Source: Rhodococcus wratislaviensis
Lineage (GTDB): Bacteria; Actinomycetota; Actinomycetes; Mycobacteriales; Mycobacteriaceae
Direction of reading: 5' to 3'
Length of the DNA stretch: 64,000 nucleotides
NCBI RefSeq assembly: GCF_900455735.1
Contig: NZ_UAUI01000024.1
Span: 1 to 64,000 of the forward strand
Every line of letters begins with the position of its first letter. Positions within the stretch are counted from its first letter, which is position 1. The position numbers and the translations under genes were made by a program. A model generated the notes under the pieces. It was not told the origin of the DNA. It worked only from the letters and a program-made list of their open reading frames with translations, and did not search any database. Below are positions 34,597 through 43,896 of the stretch, one piece after another.

Positions 34597-36627
34597 ATGC
34601 GCACGGTGGGCGGCGTGGTGCGGGTGCTCGTCGAATTCTTCGTGCTGTGGGGGTCGTCGGCGCTCGCACTCATCGTGCTCGACCGCATCCTCGGCGGCAT
34701 CACCCTGGACCGGTCGAGCTTCACTCCGATCCCGACACTCCCGGCCGCGCTGGTCCTCGCGTTGGTGTTCGGCCTGCTCAACGCCGCGCTGTGGCCGGTG
34801 ATCATGCGGTTCATGTCGTGGATCGGCCCGGTGCTGCTGTTCGTCGGGGTATTCCTCGCCGGCGGACTGATCATGGTGTTGACGCTGTACCTGGTGCCGG
34901 TCGCCTCGGTGGACCAGCTGAGTGATGCATTCGTCCTCGCGGCGCTGCTCTCGCTGTTCACCTCCGTGGTTTCGGGAGCGATCGCGTCCCGCTCCGATAC
35001 CGCGTACCGACTGATGCAGGTGCGCCGACAGCGGTTCCGGTTGCGTCGCAACGCCGCGCTCGTGGACGCGTCCCCGGGGCTGTTGTGCATCCAGATCGAT
35101 GGCCTCGGTTACGACGTGCTGCGTCGCGCGATCGCGGACGGCGTCACGCCCGGGCTGGCGAAGTTGGTGCGCCGGACCCATCGGCTGACGCCGTGGCACA
35201 CCGACTGGAGCAGTCAGACGGGTGCGACCCAGCTGGGCGTGCTGCACGGTTCCAACCACAACGTGCCGGCATTTCGCTGGTACGACAAGACGACCGAACA
35301 CATTTCGGTGTTCAGCAACCCGGCCGACAACGAGCAGCGCGAACTCGAACGCGCCGACATCCCCGGCCTGCTGGCGCACGACGGTGCGAGCCGCGGCAAC
35401 CTGTTCACCGGCGGCGCGCACGACAACGTGCTCGTCGTCAGTCGCATGCGCGGTGCCCGCCTCGGCGGCGGCGCCGGCTACAGCGACTATTTCGCGGACC
35501 CGGCGAGTGCGCTGCGCACGTTCATCCGGATGGTCGCGGAACTGCAACGGGAACTACGCCAGTCGCTGCGGCAGAAGCGAAAGGACATCCAGCCGCGGGT
35601 CCCGCGGGGCGGGGTCTATCCGTTCGTGCGTGCGTTCGCGACCGTGCTCGCCACCGACGTCGCCGCCGCCGCGGTGGTCGGCGATCTGATCAAGGGGCGC
35701 AGCGTCGTCTACGTCGACCTGATCGGCTATGACGAGGTGTCGCACCATTCCGGCATTTCCCGGCCCGAGACGCTCGCGGTGCTGACCAAACTCGACGACG
35801 TCATCGAGATGCTGCTCGCCGTGGTGGTGCAGGCCGATCGGCCCTACCGCGTCGTCGTGCTGTCCGATCACGGGCAGAGTCAGGGTGCGACCTTCCTGCA
35901 ACGCTACGGGGAAACTCTGGGGCAGTTGGTCATCCGGTTGGCCGCGCGGCGAGAACCGGCCGCGGTGAGGCGTCGCTGGTACGAGCGCGAATCCGACGTC
36001 TCCCGACAGTCCGGGGCGGAGGGGCGCGGCTACGCCGCGGCCAGTGTGCACTCGCCGACGGCGGGCGAGGAGGCGCACCCCTCCGCAGGCGAGCCGATCG
36101 TGCTCGGCTCGGGCAACCTCGGTCTGATCTACTTCCCGCACCTGCCCGGACGCGCCGATGTCGATGCCATCGAGGCGGCCCATCCGGGCCTGCTCACCGG
36201 GTTGCGCGAGCATCCCGGGGTCGGCTTCCTGCTCGTCGCCACGCCGGACGGGTCGGTGGTGCTCGGGCCCCGCGGCCAGGTCGATGTCACGACCGGTGAG
36301 GTCACCGGCGAGAACCCGCTCGCGGTGATGGGATCCGACGCGCTGGCCAAGGTGCGACGCACCGACACCTTCGACAACGTTGCCGACATCATGGTCGGTG
36401 GCACGTACTGGCCCGACACGGACGAGGTCGCGGCGTTCGAGGAGCAGGTCGGCTCGCACGGCGGAATGGGCGGACCGCAGAGCACTCCGTTTCTCATCTA
36501 CCCCGCCGACCTGCCCGCACCGCCCGACCCGCTGCACGGGGCCGAGGCCGTCCACACGGTGCTCGTCGGCTGGCGGGACCTTTCGACGGGGCCGCGCGCA
36601 CGCGACTTGTCGGGAACCGGCCCTTGA
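34597..36627 (+). CDS. holin-4-like membrane domain fused to alkaline-phosphatase-fold phosphodiesterase
   Basis: 676 residues from the ATG at 34597, with GAAAGG 7 bp upstream. Residues ~1-135 hold about four TM helices of the PF04020-type (phage holin 4-2 like) family, including LVFGLLNAALWPVIMRFMSW. From about 165 onward comes an alkaline-phosphatase-fold domain: CIQIDGLGYDVLRRAI (metal Asp), WSSQTGATQLGVLHGSNHNV (likely Thr nucleophile), VVVLSDHGQSQGATF (metal Asp/His) and GSHGGMGGPQSTP. The enzyme would sit on one membrane face and cleave phosphodiester or phosphate groups, possibly of a lipid. Substrate unknown; a diacylglycerol-kinase-like gene follows 132 bp later. Confidence 0.88.
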   Translation: MRTVGGVVRVLVEFFVLWGSSALALIVLDRILGGITLDRSSFTPIPTLPAALVLALVFGLLNAALWPVIMRFMSWIGPVLLFVGVFLAGGLIMVLTLYLVPVASVDQLSDAFVLAALLSLFTSVVSGAIASRSDTAYRLMQVRRQRFRLRRNAALVDASPGLLCIQIDGLGYDVLRRAIADGVTPGLAKLVRRTHRLTPWHTDWSSQTGATQLGVLHGSNHNVPAFRWYDKTTEHISVFSNPADNEQRELERADIPGLLAHDGASRGNLFTGGAHDNVLVVSRMRGARLGGGAGYSDYFADPASALRTFIRMVAELQRELRQSLRQKRKDIQPRVPRGGVYPFVRAFATVLATDVAAAAVVGDLIKGRSVVYVDLIGYDEVSHHSGISRPETLAVLTKLDDVIEMLLAVVVQADRPYRVVVLSDHGQSQGATFLQRYGETLGQLVIRLAARREPAAVRRRWYERESDVSRQSGAEGRGYAAASVHSPTAGEEAHPSAGEPIVLGSGNLGLIYFPHLPGRADVDAIEAAHPGLLTGLREHPGVGFLLVATPDGSVVLGPRGQVDVTTGEVTGENPLAVMGSDALAKVRRTDTFDNVADIMVGGTYWPDTDEVAAFEEQVGSHGGMGGPQSTPFLIYPADLPAPPDPLHGAEAVHTVLVGWRDLSTGPRARDLSGTGP

Positions 36628-36759
36628 CGGCTGGCGAAGACACGCAGCCCAAGACGTGCAATGTGCTGCGATCGCCTCCGGGCACGGCGGAAGATGGAAA
36701 TACGACGGGACGTCGGGCCGTCGTGAGGAAGTACGCGCCGCCGTTGAGGGGGTAGTCAC

Positions 36760-38109
36760 GTGAACAGATCAGGCATCCCCGATACCGACAACCGTGGCCG
36801 GCGCTGGTGGGCGCGTGTGGCGTTCGTGTTCGCCGTCGGTGCGGCCGCGGTGCCCGTGCTGTTCGCCGGGGTGCTGGGCACCGTGGCGCTGCTCATCGTG
36901 GGGACCGGTGGCGTCGTGGTCACGGTGGCGGCGTTGTATTGGTTCCTCACCCGGCGCGGAGTGCTCAGGTGGATCTCCCTGGGCGTGGCGATCGTCGCGC
37001 CGATCGTCGTGCTGACGCTGTTCGTCCGCGCGCACCTGCTGTGGGTGGTGCTGCTCTCGTACGCGCTCGCGCTGCTGGCCGTCGTCTGTGCGCGCGCTGC
37101 TTTGCGTCGCAGACGTGCGGAGACGACCATGCCCGAATATCCTGCCCCGCCACCGCAGCACCCGTTCCTGATCATGAATCCTCATTCCGGTGGCGGGAAG
37201 GTCGAAAAGTTCGACCTGAAGCGCAGGGCCGAAGAGCTGGGCGCCGAGGTCGTGCTGCTCGAAGGGCCGTCCACCATCGACGTCACCGCACTGTCCCAGC
37301 GGGCGGTCGCGCAGGGGGCCGATCTGCTTGGGGTGGCGGGCGGAGACGGGACCCAGGCGCTCGTCGCGGCGGTCGCGGCCGAACACCACCTGCCGTTCCT
37401 CGTGATCAGTGCCGGAACCCGCAACCACTTCGCGATGGATCTCGGACTCGACCGCACCGATCCGTCCCGATCGCTGGACGCGCTCAACGACGGTGTCGAG
37501 TTGCGCGTCGACCTCGGCACCATTAACGGTCGACCCTTCGTCAACAATGCGTCGTTCGGGGTCTACGCCGAAATCGTGCGCAGTCCCGCATACCGTGACG
37601 ACAAGGCGGCAACTGTGCTGACGCTGCTCCCCGATCTGCTCACCGGGGACGCCGGGCCTCGATTGGTCGCGCGAATCGGTGAGACGGCCGTGGAGGGACC
37701 ACAGGCGGTCCTGGTGAGCAACAATCCCTACGGCAACAGTGATCTGGCGGGACTGAGCCGCCGGGACCGTCTCGATCGCGGCGTCCTCGGCGCGGTCACC
37801 CTGTCGGTGGCGAACACCCGGCAAGCGGTCGGTCTGCTGCGTCGCACCAACGTTCACGGATTGACGCAGGAAACGGCGATCGAGGTGGTCGTGGACGCCG
37901 ACACCCCGGAGATCCCGGTGGGAGTCGACGGCGAATCACTCCTGCTCCGTACTCCGGTGCGGTGCACCATCGAACCGGACGCCTTACGGGTGCGGGTGCC
38001 CAGGACGAGGCCCGGGGTGCGTCCCGCAGCGCCCGCGTTCGACTGGGTTCGACTGTGGCGGGCGGCGTACGGCCCTCACCCTGCGTCCGGGTCGGCGTCC
38101 CGAGGCTGA
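36760..38109 (+). CDS. diacylglycerol kinase catalytic domain protein with N-terminal membrane domain
   Basis: 449 residues from a GTG at 36760 with GAGGGGGT upstream. Residues ~15-120 contain three or four TM helices. The DAGK/sphingosine-kinase/YegS-type catalytic domain spans about 135-420: FLIMNPHSGGGKVEKFDL (phosphate-binding), GVAGGDGTQALVAAVAAEHH (GGDGT motif) and ISAGTRNHFAMDLGLDRTDP. It phosphorylates a lipid alcohol with ATP. The fused membrane domain is unusual for the family and would hold it at the bilayer. It probably works with the preceding phosphodiesterase in lipid turnover. It converges on SulP with 10 bp between stops. Confidence 0.88.
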   Translation: MNRSGIPDTDNRGRRWWARVAFVFAVGAAAVPVLFAGVLGTVALLIVGTGGVVVTVAALYWFLTRRGVLRWISLGVAIVAPIVVLTLFVRAHLLWVVLLSYALALLAVVCARAALRRRRAETTMPEYPAPPPQHPFLIMNPHSGGGKVEKFDLKRRAEELGAEVVLLEGPSTIDVTALSQRAVAQGADLLGVAGGDGTQALVAAVAAEHHLPFLVISAGTRNHFAMDLGLDRTDPSRSLDALNDGVELRVDLGTINGRPFVNNASFGVYAEIVRSPAYRDDKAATVLTLLPDLLTGDAGPRLVARIGETAVEGPQAVLVSNNPYGNSDLAGLSRRDRLDRGVLGAVTLSVANTRQAVGLLRRTNVHGLTQETAIEVVVDADTPEIPVGVDGESLLLRTPVRCTIEPDALRVRVPRTRPGVRPAAPAFDWVRLWRAAYGPHPASGSASRG

Positions 38110-38119
38110 ATGTGTCGGT

Positions 38120-39835
38120 TCAGTCGTCGGTCGGATCGCCGGTGTGGTCGGCCCGACCGTGGAATGCGCTGACGGCGGACTCGACGGTGGGATAGAAGTG
38201 TGTCGCGTCGAACCTGTCGCCGACCCCGAACCGGATGAGCCGGTCCTTGATCGGACCTTTCATCTCCGCGAATGCCAGCCGGATCCCGTTGCCCTCCAGG
38301 TACCTGTCGAGGTCGACGAGTTCGTCGACGGCGGTGGTGTCGAGACCGGTGATCGGTTCGGCCGCGACGATCACCCACTCGACAGGGCTCGGCGCGGTCG
38401 CCACCACCGAGCGCACGTATTCGTCGAAGATCTCGCCGTTCGCGAAGAAGAGGGGAGCGTCGAACCGCACGAGCACCAGTCCGGGGATGCGCTGCCCGCT
38501 GGGGTGGCGTTCGACGTCGTGGAAGCCGGGGCGATCGGTCGTCCGGACGAGTTCGGTGCGGTACGGCTGCCAGGCCTGCGCGACCACTGCGACGAAGGAC
38601 AGCCCGATCGCGACGAGGATTCCCTGCAGCACGCCCACCAGGGCAACCCCGAGAAACGCCGCGATGGCGAGACCGAATTCCACGGTGCTCATGCGCCACA
38701 TCCGCACCATTCCACCCACGTCGACGAGCGCCGTGGCGGCGACGATCACCACGGCCCCGAGCGTCGCGTCGGGGAGATAGGTGGTGACGCCGGGAGCGAC
38801 GAGAACGAAGACCAGGACGGCGAGCGCGCCGACGACACACGCCAATTGGGTGCGGGCGCCGCTTTGTTCGGCAACCGGGGTTCGTGACCCGCTGGCGGAG
38901 ATGGGGAACCCGCCGAACAGTCCGCCGGCGATGTTGGCGACGCCGACCGCCTTCATCTCCGTGCTGCCGTTCACGTCTTCGCCGTGCCGGGCGGCGAACG
39001 TGCGGGACAGTACACCCGTGTCGGCGAACGCGATCAGCGCGATACCGGCGGCGGGTCCGACGAGCTGCCCCACGTCGCCCCAGTCGACACCGCCGAACGA
39101 CGGCAGCGGCAGGCCGGCGGGCAGGGCGCCGACCATCCCGATGTCGTCGGTGAGTCCGAGTGCGGCGGACAGGACGATCGCCCCGACCACGGCCACCAGA
39201 ACACCGGGGATGCGGGGAATCCAGATGCGGAACGCCACGATGACCGCGAGGGAGCCGATGCCCACCGCGGCGGCGATGGGGTCGATCTCACCCTCGACGA
39301 CCGCCTGTCCGATCCCGCCGATCTCGCCCAGAAGGCCGGAGGCGTCGACGGAGAACCCGAGCAGCTTGGGTAGTTGGCCGACCACGACGATGAGCGCGAT
39401 CGCGTTCAGGTACCCGAGGCGGATGGGTTTCGACAGCAGTTCGGTCACGAAGCCGAGGTGCAGGAATCCGCCGACGAGGAGGATGACGCCCATGAGGACG
39501 CCCAGGATGCCGGCGAGGGCGAGGGCGCTCTCCGGGTCATCGGCCACGGCGAGGGGCAGCACCGCGGCGGCGATGAGCGGCGCCAGCGACGAATCCGGGC
39601 CGAGCACGAGGATTTTCGACGGTCCCACCACCGCATACGCGAGGAGCGGGATGATCGTGGCGTAGAGGCCGGCGTAGGCGGGCAACCCGGCGGCCTCCGC
39701 ATACCCCATCCCGGCGGGAATGAGCAGGGCGGTGAGGACGAGTCCGGCGGTGATGTCCGAACGCAGCCACTCCCGGCGGTAGGCCCGGGCCGTGACGATC
39801 CCCGGTAACCGGCCGAGGCTTCCTGTCCAGGACAT
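38120..39835 (-). CDS. SulP family anion transporter with STAS domain
   Basis: 571 residues. About 12 TM helices cover residues 25-420, starting with the SulP signature region ITAGLVLTALLIPAGMGYAE and SKILVLGPDSSLAPLIAAAV. The C-terminal STAS domain (about 440-555) has VLVRFDAPLFFANGEIFDEY and the phosphoserine-site-like LDTTAVDELVDLDRYL. SLC26/SulP proteins carry sulfate, bicarbonate or other anions with Na+ or H+. It is the last gene of a run DUF7144 - ppk2 - P-type ATPase - sulP, 10 bp after the ATPase stop. Substrate not predictable. Confidence 0.92.
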   Translation of the reverse strand: MSWTGSLGRLPGIVTARAYRREWLRSDITAGLVLTALLIPAGMGYAEAAGLPAYAGLYATIIPLLAYAVVGPSKILVLGPDSSLAPLIAAAVLPLAVADDPESALALAGILGVLMGVILLVGGFLHLGFVTELLSKPIRLGYLNAIALIVVVGQLPKLLGFSVDASGLLGEIGGIGQAVVEGEIDPIAAAVGIGSLAVIVAFRIWIPRIPGVLVAVVGAIVLSAALGLTDDIGMVGALPAGLPLPSFGGVDWGDVGQLVGPAAGIALIAFADTGVLSRTFAARHGEDVNGSTEMKAVGVANIAGGLFGGFPISASGSRTPVAEQSGARTQLACVVGALAVLVFVLVAPGVTTYLPDATLGAVVIVAATALVDVGGMVRMWRMSTVEFGLAIAAFLGVALVGVLQGILVAIGLSFVAVVAQAWQPYRTELVRTTDRPGFHDVERHPSGQRIPGLVLVRFDAPLFFANGEIFDEYVRSVVATAPSPVEWVIVAAEPITGLDTTAVDELVDLDRYLEGNGIRLAFAEMKGPIKDRLIRFGVGDRFDATHFYPTVESAVSAFHGRADHTGDPTDD

Positions 39836-39845
39836 GGTCCGGGCC

Positions 39846-42599
39846 TCAGCGTGCGCGCTGGGGGTCGACGGCGGCGGGGGTGGTCATCGGTGTGGGCGGC
39901 TCCGAGTGGAGGCGGCGCCGGATCGCCTTCTCCGCCTCGACGACGATCGGGATGATCAGCGACCAGCCGAGGCAGGCGAGCCACTGGGCGCCGGTCAGCG
40001 ACGTGGTCATGAGGAGGTCCTGGAGGAAGCCGATCTCGACCGCGAACACGGTGACCACGACCGGTACGGACAGGATTTTCAGTGCGCCGAGGATCGGTGC
40101 GGTGAGCCCGGATTCGGGGTCGCGTCGCATGACGAGTCCGGCGAGGATGGAACCGAACGACAACACCACGAACGCCGTCGTCATGGGGACGCTCGCCTCG
40201 GTGGTACTCATGTCGCCCGGCGCGAGGAGCATCGCGGCGAGCGTGACGGCGAACTGCAGGACGCCGTACGCCAGCCACTGCACGAACGCCCTCCGGTTGG
40301 CGATCGGCATCTGCGGGTCGCGGGGCGGCTTGTTCATCAGATCCGGCGCAGGTGGGTCGAGCATGATGACGGCGACCGGGAACAGTGTGATGAAAAAGTG
40401 CTGGAACAGCACCATCAGCGGGGTGAGCGCGACCCCGTCGTTGATGTCGAAGATGCTTGCGACGAGAAACAGCAGAACCAGCGAGAAGAGTTTCGACATC
40501 TGGTACCGGATGTACGACACGATCTTCTCGTAGATGTTGCGGCCCAAGCGGATCGCGGTGATCAGGGTTCCGAAGTTGTCGTCGGTGAGGATCATCTTCC
40601 CGGCCTGTTTGGTGACCTCGCTACCAGATCCCATGGCGACGCCGATGTCGGCCTTCTTCAGTGCGGCGGCGTCGTTGACGGCGTCCCCGGTCATCGCGAC
40701 GACCGCGCCGCCCTTCTGCATGATGTCGGCCAGGCGGAGCTTGTCCTGGGGGGTGACGCGGCCGAACACGTGCAGGTTCGGAAGTGCGGCCGCGAGGTCC
40801 TCGTCCGTCATCGCCTGGAGTTCGGGACCGCCGATCGCGCCCGGTCCGAGGCCCAGTTCGGCGCCGATCGCGGATGCGGTGATCGCGTGGTCGCCCGTGA
40901 TCATGCGGACGTCGATGCCTGCTGTGTGGGCGGTGCGCACGGCGTCGATCGCTTCCGGCCGCAGCGGATCGATGATGCCGACCATGCCGACGAATGTGAG
41001 GTCCTCCACGAACGACATGGGGTCGGCCGCCGCCTCCACCTCCTGCCCGTCGAGTCGGCGGGCGGCGAATGCCAGTACGCGCAGACCCTTCTCGGACATG
41101 GTCCGGTTCGCTGCGGTCAGCTCCTCCCGGACCTCGTCGAGTGCTGCCACCTGCCGGCCCGGCCGGTAGGCGGTGGCGCATCGGGCGAGGACCACGTCGG
41201 GTCCGCCCTTGACCAGTTCCACGAACCGGGTGCTCCCGTCCACCTGGAGATGGTGGAACGTGGCCATGAACTTGTAGGCGGAGTCGAACGGCACCTCGGC
41301 GACGCGGGGATACGTTTGCCGGGTGAGTGGGGCGTCGACGCCGACCTTGGCCGCGAGCACGACCAATGCGGCCTCCGTCGGATCGCCGACGACCTCCCCG
41401 GTGTCGGAGACGGTGGCGTCACTGTCGAGGCACAGTCCGTACGCGAGCAGGGTGAAGTCGGGGACGGCCTCACCCGCGACGTGGGTGATCCTCCCGGTCT
41501 TGCTGTATCCCTCGCCGTCGACGGTGTACCACCGGCAATGGAAATACAGCGACCGCGCTGTCATCTGGTTCATCGTCAGCGTGCCGGTCTTGTCCGAGTT
41601 GATCGCGCTGGTGGCGCCGAGGGTCTCGACGTCGGTGAGGTTCTTCACGACGGCCTTCGCCTCGGCCAGCTGCCGGGCGCCGAAGGCGAGCATCGCCTGC
41701 ACGAACGTCGGCAGACCGGTCGGGATAGCGGACACACCCATGGAGATGCCCAGCAGCAGAACCGTCGTCAGGCTCTGTCCGCGAATCACCCCGAGGACGA
41801 CGATGAGCGCGACCGCCGTCCACGCGATGATTCCGAGCACCTTGGTGAGCGAATTCAGTTCGCGCTGGAGCGGAGACTTGCTCGGTGCGACGGCCGACAG
41901 CATCGACGCGATCTGACCCATCTGGGTGTGCATGCCGGTCTCGGTGACCACCATGGTGGCGGTGCCCCGGGTGACCGAAGTGTTCTGGAAGACCATGTTG
42001 CTGCGGTCACCGAGGGGAACTTCGGCGGTGTCGAGGGTCTGAGGGTCCTTCGGGACGGGCGCGCTTTCTCCCGTCAACGCGGCCTCCTGTGCCTCGAGGG
42101 TCGCCGACGTGAGCAGTCGACCGTCGGCGGGGACGACGTCGCCGGCCTCGAGGTGCACGATGTCGCCCGGTACGAGTTCGGTGGCGGCGAACTGTTCCAG
42201 CGCCCCGTCCCGGGTGACCCGAACCTGCGGTGTCTGCATCTTCGCGAGCGCGTCGACGCTGGCGCGTGCCTTCAGTTCCTGTTGCGTGCCCAGCACGACG
42301 TTGAGCACGACGAGTGCCGCGACGATGATCGCCGTCGGCACCTCGCCGATGACGACGCTGACGACCGCGACGGCGACCAGCATCAGGTTCATCAGATCCC
42401 TCAGCTGTTGCAGCGCGATCGCCCACGTCGACGGCGCCGGCTCGGAGGCGATCTCGTTGGGACCGTGCCGTCGGCGACGTTCGTCCGCTTCGCCGACCGT
42501 CAGACCCGCCAGCCGATCGGAGGCCAGTGCGGACACCACGGCGTCGGTGTCCTGGGCATGCCAGGCTGTCTGCGCCTGCGTGGGTTCCGTGGTGGCCAT
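39846..42599 (-). CDS. P-type cation-transporting ATPase with altered M4 motif
   Basis: 917 residues. All domains of a type II P-ATPase are present: N-terminal cation-ATPase domain, actuator loop TGES (176-179), phosphorylated Asp336 in INSDKTGTLTMNQ, KGGPD nucleotide-domain motif, and the hinge MTGDAVNDAAALKKADIGVA. About ten TM helices. The M4 ion-binding motif, PEGLP in calcium pumps, reads PTGLP here (293-297), so the usual acidic ligand is Thr294. The hinge also differs from the common GDGVNDAPALK. The ion is therefore uncertain; Ca2+ should not be assumed. It lies 30 bp after ppk2 and 10 bp before sulP. Confidence 0.92.
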   Translation of the reverse strand: MATTEPTQAQTAWHAQDTDAVVSALASDRLAGLTVGEADERRRRHGPNEIASEPAPSTWAIALQQLRDLMNLMLVAVAVVSVVIGEVPTAIIVAALVVLNVVLGTQQELKARASVDALAKMQTPQVRVTRDGALEQFAATELVPGDIVHLEAGDVVPADGRLLTSATLEAQEAALTGESAPVPKDPQTLDTAEVPLGDRSNMVFQNTSVTRGTATMVVTETGMHTQMGQIASMLSAVAPSKSPLQRELNSLTKVLGIIAWTAVALIVVLGVIRGQSLTTVLLLGISMGVSAIPTGLPTFVQAMLAFGARQLAEAKAVVKNLTDVETLGATSAINSDKTGTLTMNQMTARSLYFHCRWYTVDGEGYSKTGRITHVAGEAVPDFTLLAYGLCLDSDATVSDTGEVVGDPTEAALVVLAAKVGVDAPLTRQTYPRVAEVPFDSAYKFMATFHHLQVDGSTRFVELVKGGPDVVLARCATAYRPGRQVAALDEVREELTAANRTMSEKGLRVLAFAARRLDGQEVEAAADPMSFVEDLTFVGMVGIIDPLRPEAIDAVRTAHTAGIDVRMITGDHAITASAIGAELGLGPGAIGGPELQAMTDEDLAAALPNLHVFGRVTPQDKLRLADIMQKGGAVVAMTGDAVNDAAALKKADIGVAMGSGSEVTKQAGKMILTDDNFGTLITAIRLGRNIYEKIVSYIRYQMSKLFSLVLLFLVASIFDINDGVALTPLMVLFQHFFITLFPVAVIMLDPPAPDLMNKPPRDPQMPIANRRAFVQWLAYGVLQFAVTLAAMLLAPGDMSTTEASVPMTTAFVVLSFGSILAGLVMRRDPESGLTAPILGALKILSVPVVVTVFAVEIGFLQDLLMTTSLTGAQWLACLGWSLIIPIVVEAEKAIRRRLHSEPPTPMTTPAAVDPQRAR

Positions 42600-42629
42600 G
42601 ACCGCTCGTCCTTCTCCTGCGTTCGGTCC

Positions 42630-43472
42630 TCAGTAGGGTGTGGGGATCCAGTGCAGGGGTTGCCTCGGCGGTGTGTAGCCGTGCGGGCCCCGCCGATCCG
42701 GCAAAGTGATGTCGGGGCGTTCCAGGGGTTCGTAGGGGATCTGGCTCAGAAGGTGGCTGATGACGTTGAGCCGTCCGCGTTTCTTGTCGTCGTTGACCGC
42801 GACGTACCACGGCGCCCAGCCGGTGTCGGTGAAGTGGAACATCTCGTCCCGGGCCCGCGAGTAGTCGTACCAATGGGTGTACGACTTCAGGTCCAGGTCC
42901 GACAGCTTCCAGACCTTCCGCGGGTCGTCGATCCTGCTCTGCAGGCGCAGCGTCTGCTGGTCCTCACTCACCTCCAGCCAGTACTTCAGCAGGATGACGC
43001 CGGAGTCGACGATCGCGCGTTCGACCGTCGGGACGAGTTGGAGGAACTGCTGCGCTTGCTCCTCGGTGCAGAAGCCCATCACCCGTTCGACGCCCGCGCG
43101 GTTGTACCAACTACGGTCGAAGATGACGACCTCCCCGCCGGACGGGAGGTGCGGTAGGTACCGCTGCACATACATCTGCGACTTCTCGCGATCCGTCGGG
43201 GCGGGTAGGGCGACGACACGGAACACGCGCGGACTGACCCGCTCGGTGATCGCCTTGATGACGCCGCCTTTCCCGGCGGTGTCGCGACCCTCGAAGACGA
43301 TGCAGATCCTCGCATCCGATGCTTTCACCCACTCTTGCAATGCGACGAGTTCGCAGTGGAGCGGACGGAGCAGGCGGCGGTACTCCTTGTTCTTCATCGG
43401 TGCGCCGGGCTCGGCACCGTCCGGTCGGGGCAGATCGATCCCGGATTTCTCGTGCTTCGATTTCTTACCCAC
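42630..43472 (-). CDS. ppk2: polyphosphate kinase 2
   Basis: 280 residues, a one-domain class I PPK2. The Walker A is VFEGRDTAGKGGVIKAI, the Walker B and lid region VVIFDRSWYNRAGVERVMGF, and further family strings are RIDDPRKVWKLSDLDLKSY and WYVAVNDDKKRGRLNVI. PPK2 moves phosphate between polyphosphate and nucleoside diphosphates, usually toward GTP or ATP synthesis. It sits 25 bp after a DUF7144 gene and 30 bp before an ATP-driven cation pump, which suggests a local link between polyphosphate reserve and ion pumping. Confidence 0.95.
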   Translation of the reverse strand: MGKKSKHEKSGIDLPRPDGAEPGAPMKNKEYRRLLRPLHCELVALQEWVKASDARICIVFEGRDTAGKGGVIKAITERVSPRVFRVVALPAPTDREKSQMYVQRYLPHLPSGGEVVIFDRSWYNRAGVERVMGFCTEEQAQQFLQLVPTVERAIVDSGVILLKYWLEVSEDQQTLRLQSRIDDPRKVWKLSDLDLKSYTHWYDYSRARDEMFHFTDTGWAPWYVAVNDDKKRGRLNVISHLLSQIPYEPLERPDITLPDRRGPHGYTPPRQPLHWIPTPY

Positions 43473-43497
43473 GGCTTCGACCCCGGCTGCCTGCGGC

Positions 43498-43896
43498 TCA
43501 GTACCGATCCGGCTGCCAGGTCGACAGGGCCCAGATCACCACGACGTCGAGCGCGATGATGAGTACCGACCACCACGGGTAGTACGGAAGCCACAGAAAG
43601 TTGGCGAGTATGGAAACGGCCGCGATCACGATCGCGGACACCCGCGCCCATCCCGCTCCGGTGAACAGTGCGAGGCCGACCGCTGCGACGAGCACACCCA
43701 GCACGATGTGGATCCAGCCCCAGGTGGTCAGGTCGAACTTGTACACGTAGTTCAGCCCCGTCACGAATACTTCGTTCTCGGCGACCGCGGCGATTCCTTG
43801 GAAGAACTGGATGATCCCGACGGTCACCATGATGATGGCCGCCCCGATCGAAGTGCCTGCCGCGACGCCCTGCTTGACTGACCTTGTCTCGGACAT
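43498..43896 (-). CDS. DUF7144 family membrane protein, paralogue C
   Basis: 132 residues from the ATG at 43896; the upstream extension to 43959 is not needed. Four TM helices and family strings SVKQGVAAGTSIGAAIIMVT, FQGIAAVAEN, TTWGWIHIVLGVLVAAVGLA, LFTGAGWARVSAI and NFLWLPYYPWWS. It is the third paralogue in the window, about 11 kb from the other two. It appears to be the first gene of the operon with ppk2, the P-type ATPase and sulP. Function unknown. Confidence 0.9.
   Translation of the reverse strand: MSETRSVKQGVAAGTSIGAAIIMVTVGIIQFFQGIAAVAENEVFVTGLNYVYKFDLTTWGWIHIVLGVLVAAVGLALFTGAGWARVSAIVIAAVSILANFLWLPYYPWWSVLIIALDVVVIWALSTWQPDRY

Noticed and set aside
34563..35090. N-terminal extension of the metallo-beta-lactamase-fold gene to 35090
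   Set aside because: It runs antisense through the start of the phosphodiesterase fusion; the GTG at 34562 directly precedes the conserved domain.
39792..43157. An 1121-codon plus-strand open frame across sulP, the P-type ATPase and ppk2
   Set aside because: It crosses three real minus-strand genes, is rich in Arg/Asp/Gly/His and has no recognisable domain; a shadow of GC-rich codon bias.
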